Part shown: positions 44,198 to 53,372 of the stretch, in pieces
Numbering within the stretch: the stretch's first letter is position 1
Layout of the letters: every line of letters begins with the position of its first letter
Assembly (NCBI RefSeq): GCF_000735585.1
Contig: NZ_JNNO01000001.1
Coordinates: 248,001-312,000, forward strand
DNA from: Devosia sp. LC5
GTDB lineage: Bacteria; Pseudomonadota; Alphaproteobacteria; Rhizobiales; Devosiaceae
Reading direction: 5' to 3'
DNA: 64,000 nt
The notes under the pieces: generated by a model
The model's input: only the letters and a program-made list of their open reading frames with translations
The model's database searches: none
Told to the model about the DNA's origin: nothing
Program-made: the position numbers and the translations under genes

Positions 44198-44683
44198 TCA
44201 TGGGTTGATCACTGAATGCAAGCGCGGAACCGCATAGAGCGTAAAGACATCGAGGGCGTCGGGGCCGACATCCTGCTCGATCAGGCCCCAATTGAGGCGC
44301 TGATAGAAGCCGCGCATATGGCGCTTGGCGCAGAGATAGACGGGCGACATGCCTCGCCCGAAGAGCTTGGCTGTGGCGGCATTGACCAGCGCCTCGGCAA
44401 TCCCCTGCCCGCGCCGATCGGGCTCGACCCAGAGGGCCGCGATCCAGGGCGAGAGCAGCGGGCGGGCGGCGAGGTCGGATTCTATGGCGGTCACGGTGCC
44501 GGTGAACTGGTCGCCGTCGGTCGCGACAAGACTGAAGGGAAATGATCCGCCCGCCAGAACCTCGGCCAGGGCCGTTTCGACATCGGTGAGCGCGGCGCCG
44601 TACGGGCGCCAAAATGCCTGCCAGATTCGGTCGGCGACGATGGGTTTGAGTTCGGGCGCGTCGTTCAGGTCCAGAATTCTCAT
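44198..44683 (-). CDS. GNAT-family N-acetyltransferase
   Basis: A 161-residue protein with the acetyl-CoA binding motif ALWVEPDRRGQGIAEALVNAA (Q/RxxGxG/A, about residue 90) followed by LCAKRHMRGFYQRLNWGLIEQD. It transfers an acetyl group to an unknown amine, protein or drug. The ATG at 44683 overlaps the stop of the MFS gene by 4 bases. It lies between a transporter and coaD, which does not reveal the substrate. Confidence 0.85.
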   Translation of the reverse strand: MRILDLNDAPELKPIVADRIWQAFWRPYGAALTDVETALAEVLAGGSFPFSLVATDGDQFTGTVTAIESDLAARPLLSPWIAALWVEPDRRGQGIAEALVNAATAKLFGRGMSPVYLCAKRHMRGFYQRLNWGLIEQDVGPDALDVFTLYAVPRLHSVINP

Positions 44684-45900
44684 CGAATAGCGCCAGCGCG
44701 CTGCACGATGAGGGCTGCCAATGCCAGCACCAGCAGCAAGACCCCACCCGCCAGGAAGGCCATGCCGGTGCCGTAGGCGGTAGCAATTATGCTGCCGATG
44801 AACGGAGCCGACAGCATAACGGCCATGGTGACGGCTTCGCCAGCAGCGAAGACGCGGGCGATGCGATCAGGCGGGGCCTCGGCCTGCACGATGGTGCGGT
44901 AGGGCACCAGCATGAAGGTAGTGGAACCCGCCGCAATGGCCATGGCGATGAAGAACAGCAGGACGGGTGGCTTGAAGCCCAATATGGCGGTGACGGCAAT
45001 GACGCTGGCGATCGCCCCGGCCACGACCGCCCCCATGATCATGCCACCCACTGGGTTTCTCGCCGTCAGCCGCCCGGCCAGCACGGCCCCCAGCAGACCG
45101 CCGGCCCCGGAGGCCGCGATGGAAAAACCGAAGGCAGCAGCGCCATAGCCGAATTCGTCGGCCAGCAGCGCGATCAGCGTGTCGTATAGAAAGAACGCGA
45201 AATAGGCGATGGCGGAAAAAACCAGGGCCGCCAGCAGCAGCCGGCTGCGGCGGAATTCGGCGGCACCGGCCAGAAATTCGGTGCGGAAATCGGCAGATGG
45301 TCCGGTGGGCGCCCGCGCCGGCAAGCTGACGCTCAGCACAATGGCGGCGGCTAGGAGCGAGAGGACAGCATTGACGCCGAACACGCCCTGGGCTGGCATG
45401 AAGGCCAGCAACAACCCGCCCAGCGCCGGCCCGGCAATCTTGGATGTCTGGTTGATGGCCTGATGCAGGCCATTGGCCGCGGCGAGCAGGTCCGGCGGCG
45501 TCGTGGCCTGGATAGCGGCCTGGCGGGCCGGGTTGAACGCGGAATCTACGCAGCCGCGCAGGAAAACCACGATCAGCACCATGGCGGTGTTCGGGGCAAA
45601 CAGCAGAGCGAATGTAGCGAGGCCCCGGCCCAGATTGCTCAGGAAGAGGACGCGACCGAGCGGCGAGCGGTCAACGATCATCGATAGCAGCGGCCCGGCG
45701 GTCACATAGGGCAGCGTCAATGCCAGGGCAAACAGAGCCATGACGAAAGGCCCCTCGCCCCAGGCGAAGACCAGCAGCGCCACCACCGCGGCATAATCCA
45801 GCCAATCGGCGAAATCGGCTGGCACGCTTGCCAGAGCCAGCCGGCGCGGCGCCGGCAAGGCCAGGAGCGAGCCATAGCCGGCCGGCTTACCATCCGGCAT
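44680..45900 (-). CDS. MFS transporter
   Basis: A 406-residue protein with about 12 membrane segments. The N-terminus MPDGKPAGYGSLLALPAPRR precedes the first helix, and GPLLSMIVDRSPLGRVLFLSNLG occupies the loop 2-3 position. The ATG overlaps the LysE-family stop by one base (TGATG), so the two are translationally coupled and the GNAT gene follows with a 4-base overlap. It resembles enterobactin exporter-like/DHA3 permeases. The substrate is unknown. Confidence 0.82.
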   Translation of the reverse strand: MPDGKPAGYGSLLALPAPRRLALASVPADFADWLDYAAVVALLVFAWGEGPFVMALFALALTLPYVTAGPLLSMIVDRSPLGRVLFLSNLGRGLATFALLFAPNTAMVLIVVFLRGCVDSAFNPARQAAIQATTPPDLLAAANGLHQAINQTSKIAGPALGGLLLAFMPAQGVFGVNAVLSLLAAAIVLSVSLPARAPTGPSADFRTEFLAGAAEFRRSRLLLAALVFSAIAYFAFFLYDTLIALLADEFGYGAAAFGFSIAASGAGGLLGAVLAGRLTARNPVGGMIMGAVVAGAIASVIAVTAILGFKPPVLLFFIAMAIAAGSTTFMLVPYRTIVQAEAPPDRIARVFAAGEAVTMAVMLSAPFIGSIIATAYGTGMAFLAGGVLLLVLALAALIVQRAGAIR

Positions 45901-46517
45901 CAGGCGCGTTTTTGCAGGGCGAGCCATACGCCGCCGGCCATCAGGATGGCGCCGGAGACGCGATTGACCAGCCGCACCCGGGCAGCGGTCAGCAGGTGGC
46001 GGGCCTGGCCTGCAGCGACGGCATAGATGCAGTCGCTGGCGGTGGCGACGGCCATGACGATCAGGCCCAGGATCATGATCTGGCCGAAAGCGGGGCGGCT
46101 CACATCGATGAATTGCGGCAGGAAGGCGCTGAGGAACAGCAGGGTCTTGGGATTGGACCAATTGGTCAGGACGCCCTGCCACATATAGCGGCCGATCGGC
46201 AGGCGGGCACCATCGGCGAAACTCAGCTGTCCGGAGGAGCGGAACATTTTCCAGCCGATCCAGATCAGATAGGCGGCACCGACAATCTTGATGATTTCAA
46301 AGGCGCCAGAGACGACGCTCATCACGGCTTCGAGGCCAATGGCCACGATAAAGACCATGCTGAACATGCCCAATTCGGTGCCGAGAATAGTGAACAGCCC
46401 TGCCCTCGTGCCGCTGGCCAGCGAATTGGCGATAACCACTGACACTGAGGGTCCGGGAATGATGGAGAACAGCAAGCAGGCCAGGACGTAAGGCAGGATG
46501 ATTGCGGGATCGATCAT
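45900..46517 (-). CDS. LysE-family translocator
   Basis: A 205-residue membrane protein. The start (MIDPAIILPYVLACLLFSIIPGPSV) with IPGPSV, and GTELGMFSMVF, identify the LysE/RhtB family, which exports amino acids and related compounds by proton exchange. Six hydrophobic segments are visible. It is the first gene of a run with MFS, GNAT and coaD. The exported amino acid is not predictable from sequence. Confidence 0.9.
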   Translation of the reverse strand: MIDPAIILPYVLACLLFSIIPGPSVSVVIANSLASGTRAGLFTILGTELGMFSMVFIVAIGLEAVMSVVSGAFEIIKIVGAAYLIWIGWKMFRSSGQLSFADGARLPIGRYMWQGVLTNWSNPKTLLFLSAFLPQFIDVSRPAFGQIMILGLIVMAVATASDCIYAVAAGQARHLLTAARVRLVNRVSGAILMAGGVWLALQKRA

Positions 46518-46644
46518 GATGGCTCCTCAGGGAGCCTGACGAAGACTCCTATCGGAGCCAAGCAAGCCATTGCGCACGGGAAAGTGCAAGAGGGAGGAAA
46601 ACGAACCGCTATGCGTCTTCGCCTTTCCGCCCCCTGTGCAACGC

Positions 46645-48159
46645 CTACCCCGCCACCGTTGCCGCGAAAAACCCTTCCGGATCATCCACTTCCTTCAGTC
46701 GCTTTCCGTCGATCTGCAAGAACCGGCTCCCCAGCGCCCGCACAAAGCTGCGGTCGTGCGACACCAGGATACAGGTCGCGCCATGGGCCAGGATTTCGCT
46801 TTCCAACTGCTCCTGCCCTGCAATGTCGACATGGTTGGTGGGCTCGTCCAGCAGATAGAAATTGGGCTGGCTCAGCCGTAGCGCGAGCAGGCCCAGTCGG
46901 GTCCGCTGGCCGAAGGATAGCGTGCTGATAGGCTTGTCCTGCTTTTCCACCGGGAATCCGGCGGCGGCCAGCAGGCTCTTGCTGCGCTGATCACCATTGT
47001 CGAACCGGCCGGTGATGAAGGCGAGCGGGGAGAGCCTGTCGGGCAATTGCGACATGGCCTGATCGACATAGCCCACATTGAGCTGCGGACTGACGCGGAT
47101 GCCGGGCACCTCCTGCCCCGTCATGGCGCGATGCAGATGCCCCATCAATTGCGACTTGCCCGTGCCATTGCGCCCCAGCAACACCACGCGGTCGCCTTGG
47201 AAGATATGCAGCTTGTCGATACGGAACAGCTTGCGGCCATCGGGCGTGGTCACGTCGAAATTCTCGACCGCCAGAAGTACGCGTGCCTGCGCGCCGCTAT
47301 TGCTCAGCTTGATGTCGCCCGAGCGCTCCTTGTGCAGCTCGTTGAGATTGTCCTCTATCTTGCTGGCGCGCTCGCGCAGATATTTGGATTTGACCGTCAA
47401 AAGGTCGCTGCCCGAATTGATACCGATATTGGTCAGCTTGGCCGCCTGCCGCCGCAGCCGGTCGACCTCCTTGAGATCGCGCTCGCGCTTGAGTTCGGCC
47501 GCCGCGTCCAGCTCATCGAGCGCGATCCGGGCCTTGCCATAGGGCAGTGGGAAATAGGCCGAATTGCCGGGCCGCAGGAATAGCGTGCGGTTGGTGGTGG
47601 CATCGAGAAACGCCCGATCGTGGCTGGCAATGATAACCGGGATATTGCGAGCCGCCCGCTCCAGCCAGTTTTCCAGCAGCAGCAACTTGCCCAGATCAAG
47701 GTGGTTGGTGGGCTCATCGAGCAGCAGGGCGTCGGGCTCGGCAATCCAGCACCGGGCGATCAGCGCAATGCGCTGCCAGCCCCCGCTCAGCTCCCGCACC
47801 GGTTTTTGCCAGAGATCGTCGGGCACTTCGAGATCGACCAGCACCACATCGACCCGCCAGGAATCGCTGGCGCGGTCGGCCTCGGGCAGCACCGCAAGCA
47901 CGGCGTCGTAGAGAGATACATGCAGCATGTTTTGCGGCACATCCTGTTCGACATAGCCGATGCGCAGGCCGCGCGAGCAGACGATTTCGCCTTCAGTGAG
48001 TTCGCCTCTGCCGGCTATGGCGCGCAGCAGCGTGGTCTTGCCCTTGCCATTGCCGGCAACCAGGCCCACGCGGTCGCCTTCGGCGATGACGATATCGAGT
48101 TTGCTGAAGAGTGTGTCGGTCGCCGTTAGGCCGGCATTGCGGAGGCTGATCGAGCCCAT
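46645..48159 (-). CDS. ABC-F family ATPase
   Basis: A 504-residue soluble protein with two ATP-binding domains. The first has GNGKGKTTLLRAI and the signature LSGGWQR; the second has GRNGTGKSQLMG and a diverged signature LSFGQRTRLG. Both have Walker B DEPTNHLD or DEPTNHVD. The linker between them (about residues 230-300) is helical. ABC-F proteins act on the ribosome E site, as translation factors or antibiotic-resistance factors, and do not transport. The start at 48159 fits the conserved GSISLRNAGLTATDTLFSKL. The exact subfamily is unclear. Confidence 0.9.
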   Translation of the reverse strand: MGSISLRNAGLTATDTLFSKLDIVIAEGDRVGLVAGNGKGKTTLLRAIAGRGELTEGEIVCSRGLRIGYVEQDVPQNMLHVSLYDAVLAVLPEADRASDSWRVDVVLVDLEVPDDLWQKPVRELSGGWQRIALIARCWIAEPDALLLDEPTNHLDLGKLLLLENWLERAARNIPVIIASHDRAFLDATTNRTLFLRPGNSAYFPLPYGKARIALDELDAAAELKRERDLKEVDRLRRQAAKLTNIGINSGSDLLTVKSKYLRERASKIEDNLNELHKERSGDIKLSNSGAQARVLLAVENFDVTTPDGRKLFRIDKLHIFQGDRVVLLGRNGTGKSQLMGHLHRAMTGQEVPGIRVSPQLNVGYVDQAMSQLPDRLSPLAFITGRFDNGDQRSKSLLAAAGFPVEKQDKPISTLSFGQRTRLGLLALRLSQPNFYLLDEPTNHVDIAGQEQLESEILAHGATCILVSHDRSFVRALGSRFLQIDGKRLKEVDDPEGFFAATVAG

Positions 48160-48431
48160 TTTCGTCTCACTGGTCTGGCGCCGTATTCGCGCGCCTTTGC
48201 ATTCACTTCGCGGCTGCAATCAATGCGCCGCCAGGAAGGGCAAACCAGAATGGGAGACAGGAAGAAGTGTCGGTACCAGTCGCTGGTCAGCCCTGCAGCT
48301 TGTGCCACAGGGCCGGGACGGGGCCGCGCTGACGATGCCCGAACGAAAATCTCATGCAGCCCTCCTCCGCGCTGGTGTTGATCAATGACGCAGCAATAGC
48401 CCCGGCCGCCGCGAAAATCAATTCGCGACGG

Positions 48432-48599
48432 TCAGATGAGGTAGAACAAGGCGGAAACTATGGTCAGCGCCCCAAAACGCGGGACGGACAGCTTGGCCAG
48501 CCGGTACGCAATACCTGATCCGGCATGCGGCCAAACGCCGAGAAATGAGCCAAAAGGGTTCGCTTGATACGCAGAACGACGATCCCAACCGGCCCGCAT
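48432..48599 (-). CDS. Possible small protein (55 residues)
   Basis: An ATG at 48599 with GGAG 7 bases upstream opens a 55-codon frame encoding MRAGWDRRSAYQANPF..., ending FGALTIVSALFYLI. The C-terminal 15 residues are hydrophobic and could sit in the membrane, after a basic segment. The third-base composition is less GC-rich than the neighbours, so this could be chance or acquired DNA. It lies alone in a 569-base gap between the ABC-F gene and the secreted protein gene. No family is recognised. The rest of the gap (48160-48431 and 48600-48728) shows nothing clear. Confidence 0.4.
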   Translation of the reverse strand: MRAGWDRRSAYQANPFGSFLGVWPHAGSGIAYRLAKLSVPRFGALTIVSALFYLI

Positions 48600-48728
48600 A
48601 CGGCAACTCCAAACAAAAACCGTATGTCCACTATTTTAGCAGCGGGCGTTTAAGAAAGTGCTTTCAAGAAGCAAACGGAACGTAAATACGACGCCCGATC
48701 TTGGGACGGTTTTGTGCCGATATGCTGT

Positions 48729-49055
48729 TCAACCCGCCGGGCGCAGGCGCATGCGTTCTTTGATATAGGCGCGGCAATAGTTGTAATTGAGCTGATAGAC
48801 CCAGCCGCCCTGGGTGGCGCGCACCTTGATCAGCCCGTCATTGGGCACGTTGAGCGAGATATCGGTATAGCCGGCGGCGGCGATCGTATTGCGGATCTGC
48901 CGGTCGGTCTGGCAGATCACCCGGCCATGGAAGAAGTCTTCCCGCTCATCGCCGAAATGAATGCCGAAGCTGAATGAGGGCTGAGCGGTGGCGGCGCCTG
49001 TCAGGCCGCTGGCCATGAATAGGACAGAAAACAGGACTAACCCGATCTTGCGCAT
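48729..49055 (-). CDS. Small secreted protein of unknown function
   Basis: A 108-residue protein with a signal peptide (MRKIGLVLFSVLFMASGLTG, cut near ATA/AQP). The mature part has two cysteines (VICQTDRQIRN and YNYCRAYIKE), about 45 residues apart, which may form a disulfide in the periplasm. GGGAG lies 7 bases before the second in-frame ATG (49055), which is chosen over the first. The pattern CQTDRQIRNTIAAAGYTDI with a later YQLNYNYC suggests a compact alpha/beta module. It is divergent from parE, with 210 bases between starts. Confidence 0.7.
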   Translation of the reverse strand: MRKIGLVLFSVLFMASGLTGAATAQPSFSFGIHFGDEREDFFHGRVICQTDRQIRNTIAAAGYTDISLNVPNDGLIKVRATQGGWVYQLNYNYCRAYIKERMRLRPAG

Positions 49056-49265
49056 GGCCATCTCCCGGCTGCGGTCGCGGCGATTGTGCCAGCGGACCCG
49101 CCATAGGCGGGCTGCGCTGAACCGGCACCGAACTCGCCGTTCATAATCCGTTCAGACATGTGGAAATTGCAAGGCACAGGCGCCGATCTGGCGCGAGCGT
49201 GCGCCCGGGATCAGATATGTTAAAAGGCGGAATCGCCCGATTCGGGCTTTAATACGGATAATGCA

Positions 49266-51281
49266 TTGTCTCAGGCAGACGACCTTTTCGGCGGCCCCAT
49301 CGAACCCGAACGCCCACGGGCAAAACCCGAGGCGCCCAAGTCCGCCGCTCCAGCGGTAGCGGGAAGCTATTCGGCCGCAGATATCGAGGTTTTGGAAGGG
49401 CTTGAGCCCGTCCGCCGCCGGCCGGGCATGTATATCGGCGGCACCGATATCAATGCGCTGCATCACCTGTTCGCCGAAGTCATCGACAATTCGATGGACG
49501 AAGCCATTGCCGGTCATGCCAGCCGCATCGAAGTGCATTTCGGCGAAGACGGCTACATCACCGTTTCGGACAATGGCCGCGGCATCCCGGTCGAAAAACA
49601 CCCCAAATTTCCCGGCCGCTCCACCTTGGAAATCGTCCACACCGTGCTGCATGCCGGCGGGAAGTTCGATTCCAAGGCCTATGAAACCTCCGGCGGTCTG
49701 CATGGCGTGGGCGTTTCGGTGGTCAATGCGCTGTCGGACGACATGGTCGTGGAAGTCGCGCGCGAGCAGCAGCTTTACCGCATGACGTTCTCGCGCGGCA
49801 TTCCGCAGGGTGACATCGTCGCGCTTGGCCGCGTCAACAATCGCCGCGGGACCACCACCCGCTTCCGCCCCGATCCGCAAATCTTTGGTGACACGGCCAA
49901 ATTCTCGGCTGCTCGCCTGTTCAAGATGACGCGGGCCAAGGCCTATCTGTTCGGCGGCGTCGAACTGCGCTGGAGCTGCGACGAGAGCCTGGCGACCGAG
50001 GAAGCCCCGGCCAAGGCGGTGTTTCACTATCCCGATGGGCTGCGCGACTTCATGACCGCGCGGATCGACGGGGAAACCCGCATTGTAGACGACATTTTCT
50101 CGGGCAGCAGCGGCAAGGCCGGCTCGCATGGCGCGGTGGAATGGGCAATCGCCTGGACGCTGGGCGATGGCGGGGTCTCCTCCTATTGCAATACCGTGCC
50201 CACCCCCGATGGCGGCACGCATGAAACCGGCCTGCGCACCGCGGTGCTGCGCGGCCTCAAGAACTATGCCGAGCTGACCAAGAACAAGGCTGCCGCCATC
50301 CTGACGGCGGAAGATGTGTTCGCCCACTGCAGCGCCATGCTCTCGGTCTTCGTGCGCGAACCCGAATTTGTGGGTCAAACCAAGGACAAGCTGGCTTCGG
50401 GCGAAGCGACCCGCATTGTCGATACGGCTTTGCGCGACGCGTTCGACCACTGGCTGGCCGCCTCGCCCAACCAGGCCGGCAAGCTGATGGACTGGGCGGT
50501 AGAGCGGGCCGAAGAACGCCTCCGCCGCCGCAAGGAAAAAGAAATCGACCGCGCCAGTGCCACCCGCAAATTGCGGCTGCCGGGCAAGCTGGCCGATTGC
50601 ACCCAGGGCGCGGCACAGGGCGCGGAACTGTTCATCGTCGAAGGTGACTCGGCCGGTGGCTCGGCCAAGCAGGCGCGCAACCGCGCCAGCCAGGCCGTGC
50701 TGCCGCTGCGCGGCAAGATTCTCAACGTGGCGGGAGCCAGCCGTGAAAAGATGGCGGCCAGCCAGCTGATCGCCGACATGATCCAGGCCCTGGGCTGCGG
50801 CACGCGCGATCGCTATCGCGAGGATGATCTGCGCTACGACAAGATCATTATCATGACCGATGCCGACGTGGACGGCGCCCATATCGCTTCGCTGCTGATG
50901 ACCTTCTTCTTCCAGGAAATGCCCAAGCTCATCGATGGCGGGCACCTGTTCCTTGCATTGCCTCCGCTTTACCGCATTTCGCAGGGGCCCAAGACGCTCT
51001 ATGCCCGCGACGACGCGCATAAGGACGAGCTGATGGCCACCGAGTTCACCGGCAAGGGCAAGGTCGACATCACCCGCTTCAAGGGCCTGGGTGAAATGCC
51101 TTATGCGCATCTGCGCGAAACGACCATGTCCCCCAAGTCGCGGACCCTGCTGCAGGTCAAGATTCTGGACGAACTGGATGCCACCAAGATCAGCGTCGAT
51201 CGCCTGATGGGCAACCGGCCGGAAGCGCGGTTCGACTTCATCCAGGAAAACGCCGCCTTTGTTACGGACCTCGATATCTAG
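49266..51281 (+). CDS. parE: DNA topoisomerase IV subunit B
   Basis: A 671-residue type II topoisomerase subunit. The GHKL ATPase has VIDNSMDEAIAG, the VSDNGRGIPVE loop and GGLHGVGVSVVNALS. The TOPRIM domain has FIVEGDSAGGSAKQARNRASQ and the IIIMTDADVDGAHI metal site. With ParC it separates linked daughter chromosomes. A gyrB would lack the R-x-x-A...PLRGKILN layout and length seen here (usually about 800). The start is a TTG at 49266 with a weak GGA about 9 bases before; the sequence MSQADDLFGG fits ParE N-termini. parC is not adjacent. Confidence 0.93.
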   Translation: MSQADDLFGGPIEPERPRAKPEAPKSAAPAVAGSYSAADIEVLEGLEPVRRRPGMYIGGTDINALHHLFAEVIDNSMDEAIAGHASRIEVHFGEDGYITVSDNGRGIPVEKHPKFPGRSTLEIVHTVLHAGGKFDSKAYETSGGLHGVGVSVVNALSDDMVVEVAREQQLYRMTFSRGIPQGDIVALGRVNNRRGTTTRFRPDPQIFGDTAKFSAARLFKMTRAKAYLFGGVELRWSCDESLATEEAPAKAVFHYPDGLRDFMTARIDGETRIVDDIFSGSSGKAGSHGAVEWAIAWTLGDGGVSSYCNTVPTPDGGTHETGLRTAVLRGLKNYAELTKNKAAAILTAEDVFAHCSAMLSVFVREPEFVGQTKDKLASGEATRIVDTALRDAFDHWLAASPNQAGKLMDWAVERAEERLRRRKEKEIDRASATRKLRLPGKLADCTQGAAQGAELFIVEGDSAGGSAKQARNRASQAVLPLRGKILNVAGASREKMAASQLIADMIQALGCGTRDRYREDDLRYDKIIIMTDADVDGAHIASLLMTFFFQEMPKLIDGGHLFLALPPLYRISQGPKTLYARDDAHKDELMATEFTGKGKVDITRFKGLGEMPYAHLRETTMSPKSRTLLQVKILDELDATKISVDRLMGNRPEARFDFIQENAAFVTDLDI

Positions 51282-51404
51282 GCGGCTCGAGCCTCACACT
51301 GATGTGAATCTCGACTTATCTTGACCATCTGCGCCGCAGTTAATGTTAAATCTTGCAAGGCCGTTGACTTGAAAGGCCTTTGCGCTATGGTCCGCGCCGC
51401 TGGA

Positions 51405-51610
51405 GCATTTCCGGCTTGACGGCTGGTTTTATTGGACACAGTCCGCCTTTGCTGAAGGTGCCCCAGGGCCACTCTGTCGACCAGCACGTGTTGCTCTCGC
51501 TTTCGTGGCCACCTCCCGTATGCGGACTGTTTGTGTGATTGCCTTTCCAGTCCGCCGCTGACGCAAACCGCGGCATCATGCCTGCGTCGTTTGCGGCTTT
51601 CTTCCCGGTG
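51405..51610 (+). promoter_or_regulatory. Structured mRNA leader of the DEAD-box helicase
   Basis: The 378-base gap before the helicase gene has no ORF but strong pairing potential. GCGGACTGT (51522-51530) can pair either with ACAGTCCGC (51438-51446) upstream or, for 8 bases, with CAGTCCGC (51548-51555) downstream, so the two folds exclude each other. GGCCAC near 51470 and GTGGCC near 51506 nest within the first fold. A hairpin CGCAAAC/GTTTGCG (51562-51568 with 51589-51595) is followed by CTTTCTTCCC. It resembles a switch or cold-responsive leader. Confidence 0.55.
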
Positions 51611-51659
51611 CGCCGCCTTGAATGTTTCGAGCGGATCCTGCATCGGGCAACAGCTTTGA

Positions 51660-53228
51660 GTGGAACGACTGAATTTGACCGACGAATTTTCCGGGCTGGG
51701 CCTTTCGAGCAAGGTAACCGAGGCAGTGATCGCCGCGGGTTACACGACGCCTACTGAAATCCAGGCGCAGGCCATTCCCCATGTCCTGCAGAAGAAGGAC
51801 ATTATCGGCATCGCCCAGACCGGGACCGGCAAGACTGCGTCCTTCGTGCTGCCGATGCTGACGCTGCTGGAAAGCGGCCGCGCCCGTGCGCGCATGCCTC
51901 GCACGCTCATTCTCGAACCGACGCGCGAACTCGCGGCGCAGGTTGCCGAGAACTTCGAGAAATATGGCAAGAACCATAAGCTGAACATGGCGCTGTTGAT
52001 CGGTGGCGTGTCGTTTGACGACCAGATCAAGAAGCTGGATCGCGGCGTTGACGTGTTGATCGCGACGCCCGGCCGCATGCTCGACCTGTTCGGCCGCGGC
52101 CGCATCCTGCTGACCGGCGTCGACATCCTCGTGATCGACGAAGCCGACCGCATGCTGGACATGGGCTTTATCGACGACATCAAGAAGATCTGCAGCCTCT
52201 TGCCGGCCCGCCGGCAGACCCTGCTGTTCTCGGCCACCATGCCGCCCGAAGTGCAGAAGCTGGTCAACCAGTTCCTGCGCGATCCGATCAAGCTGGAAGT
52301 GGCGCGACAGAATTCGACCGCCGACACGATCGACCAGAAGCTGGTCAAGGTGTCGTCCAAACCCGAAGACAAGCGTGCCGCTCTGCGCGCCCGCATTGAC
52401 GCGGCCACCGGGCTGACCAACGCCATCATCTTCTGCAATCGCAAGCGCGATGTGGCCACCCTCGCCCGCTCGCTGGAGCGGCACGGTTATAGCGTGGGCG
52501 CGTTGCACGGCGACATGGACCAGAAGAGCCGCACCGAAACGCTCGATGCATTCCGCGCCAACCGGCTGACGCTGATGGTCGCCAGTGACGTGGCCGCACG
52601 CGGTCTCGATATTCCTGCTGTGAGCCATGTGTTCAATTTCGACGTGCCCGTGCATGCCGAAGATTATGTGCACCGCATCGGCCGCACCGGCCGCGCTGGC
52701 CGTTCGGGCGTCGCCTATACGCTGGTGGCCCCCGCCGACGGCAAGCATCTCGATGCCATCATCAAGCTGATCCAGAAGCCCATCGAATATCTGGAAACCA
52801 CTGGCGCCGCCCCTGCCCCGGCGGAGACGACCGAAGCCGGCGAGGAGAGCAAGCCCAAGCGCCCGGCCCGTTCGCGCCGCGGCGGACCGCGCCCCGTTGC
52901 CGAAAAGGCCGCGGCAAGCCCGGAAAAGATGGAAAGCGCCGAGCCAACTCCCGCTCCCGTTCCTGCAGAACCCAAGCCCGCGTCTCGCTCGCGCCGTCGG
53001 CCTCCGGCCGAAGCTCAGCCGGAAACCTCCAGCAGCCAGCCTCCAAAGCCGTCGCAAAGCGAGGAAGCCAAGCCTTCGCGCAATGAAGAGGCTCGGCCCC
53101 CGCGCGGACGCAATCGCCGTCCGGCGGAACCGAAAATGGACGAATCGGGCATCGATTCAAGCTCGCCCTTCGGCAATGATGGTCCGGTGCCAGCGTTTCT
53201 ATTGCGGTCGACACGCACCGCGTCCTGA
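51660..53228 (+). CDS. DEAD-box ATP-dependent RNA helicase (RhlE-like)
   Basis: A 522-residue helicase. All core motifs are present: Q-motif TPTEIQAQAIPH, I AQTGTGKTASF, Ia PTRELAAQ, II VIDEADRMLDMGF, III SATMP, IV IIFCNRKRDV, V SDVAARGLDIP and VI HRIGRTGRAGRSG. The C-terminal 140 residues are low-complexity, Arg/Pro/Glu-rich (SRSRRRPPAEA type), as in RhlE/CsdA proteins, and help RNA binding. It remodels RNA in ribosome assembly and mRNA turnover. The start is uncertain: GTG 51660 or TTG 51675, neither with a good ribosome site. The long upstream leader suggests post-transcriptional control, often cold-linked. Confidence 0.92.
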   Translation: MERLNLTDEFSGLGLSSKVTEAVIAAGYTTPTEIQAQAIPHVLQKKDIIGIAQTGTGKTASFVLPMLTLLESGRARARMPRTLILEPTRELAAQVAENFEKYGKNHKLNMALLIGGVSFDDQIKKLDRGVDVLIATPGRMLDLFGRGRILLTGVDILVIDEADRMLDMGFIDDIKKICSLLPARRQTLLFSATMPPEVQKLVNQFLRDPIKLEVARQNSTADTIDQKLVKVSSKPEDKRAALRARIDAATGLTNAIIFCNRKRDVATLARSLERHGYSVGALHGDMDQKSRTETLDAFRANRLTLMVASDVAARGLDIPAVSHVFNFDVPVHAEDYVHRIGRTGRAGRSGVAYTLVAPADGKHLDAIIKLIQKPIEYLETTGAAPAPAETTEAGEESKPKRPARSRRGGPRPVAEKAAASPEKMESAEPTPAPVPAEPKPASRSRRRPPAEAQPETSSSQPPKPSQSEEAKPSRNEEARPPRGRNRRPAEPKMDESGIDSSSPFGNDGPVPAFLLRSTRTAS

Positions 53229-53372
53229 TCAGTACGGCGGTTGACTGTATAGGACGCAGTAAAAAGCGATCTTGCACTTGTACTTAGCGCGATGGGACCT
53301 GTATCTATCCGTATAGATTCGGTTTCTGGGACGAGAAACGCCGGATGAGTGCAACGGGACGCGAGGGAAGCG

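Noticed and set aside
44163-44786. A 207-codon minus-strand frame across the GNAT gene
   Set aside because: It lies out of frame with the GNAT protein and has an Arg/Pro-rich shadow composition, while the GNAT frame has the acetyl-CoA motif.
49152-51110. A 652-codon minus-strand open frame opposite parE
   Set aside because: Antisense shadow of parE, with low-complexity composition and no ribosome site or family motif.
51576-53057. A 493-codon minus-strand open frame opposite the DEAD-box gene
   Set aside because: Antisense shadow of a gene with all helicase motifs; it also covers the structured leader.
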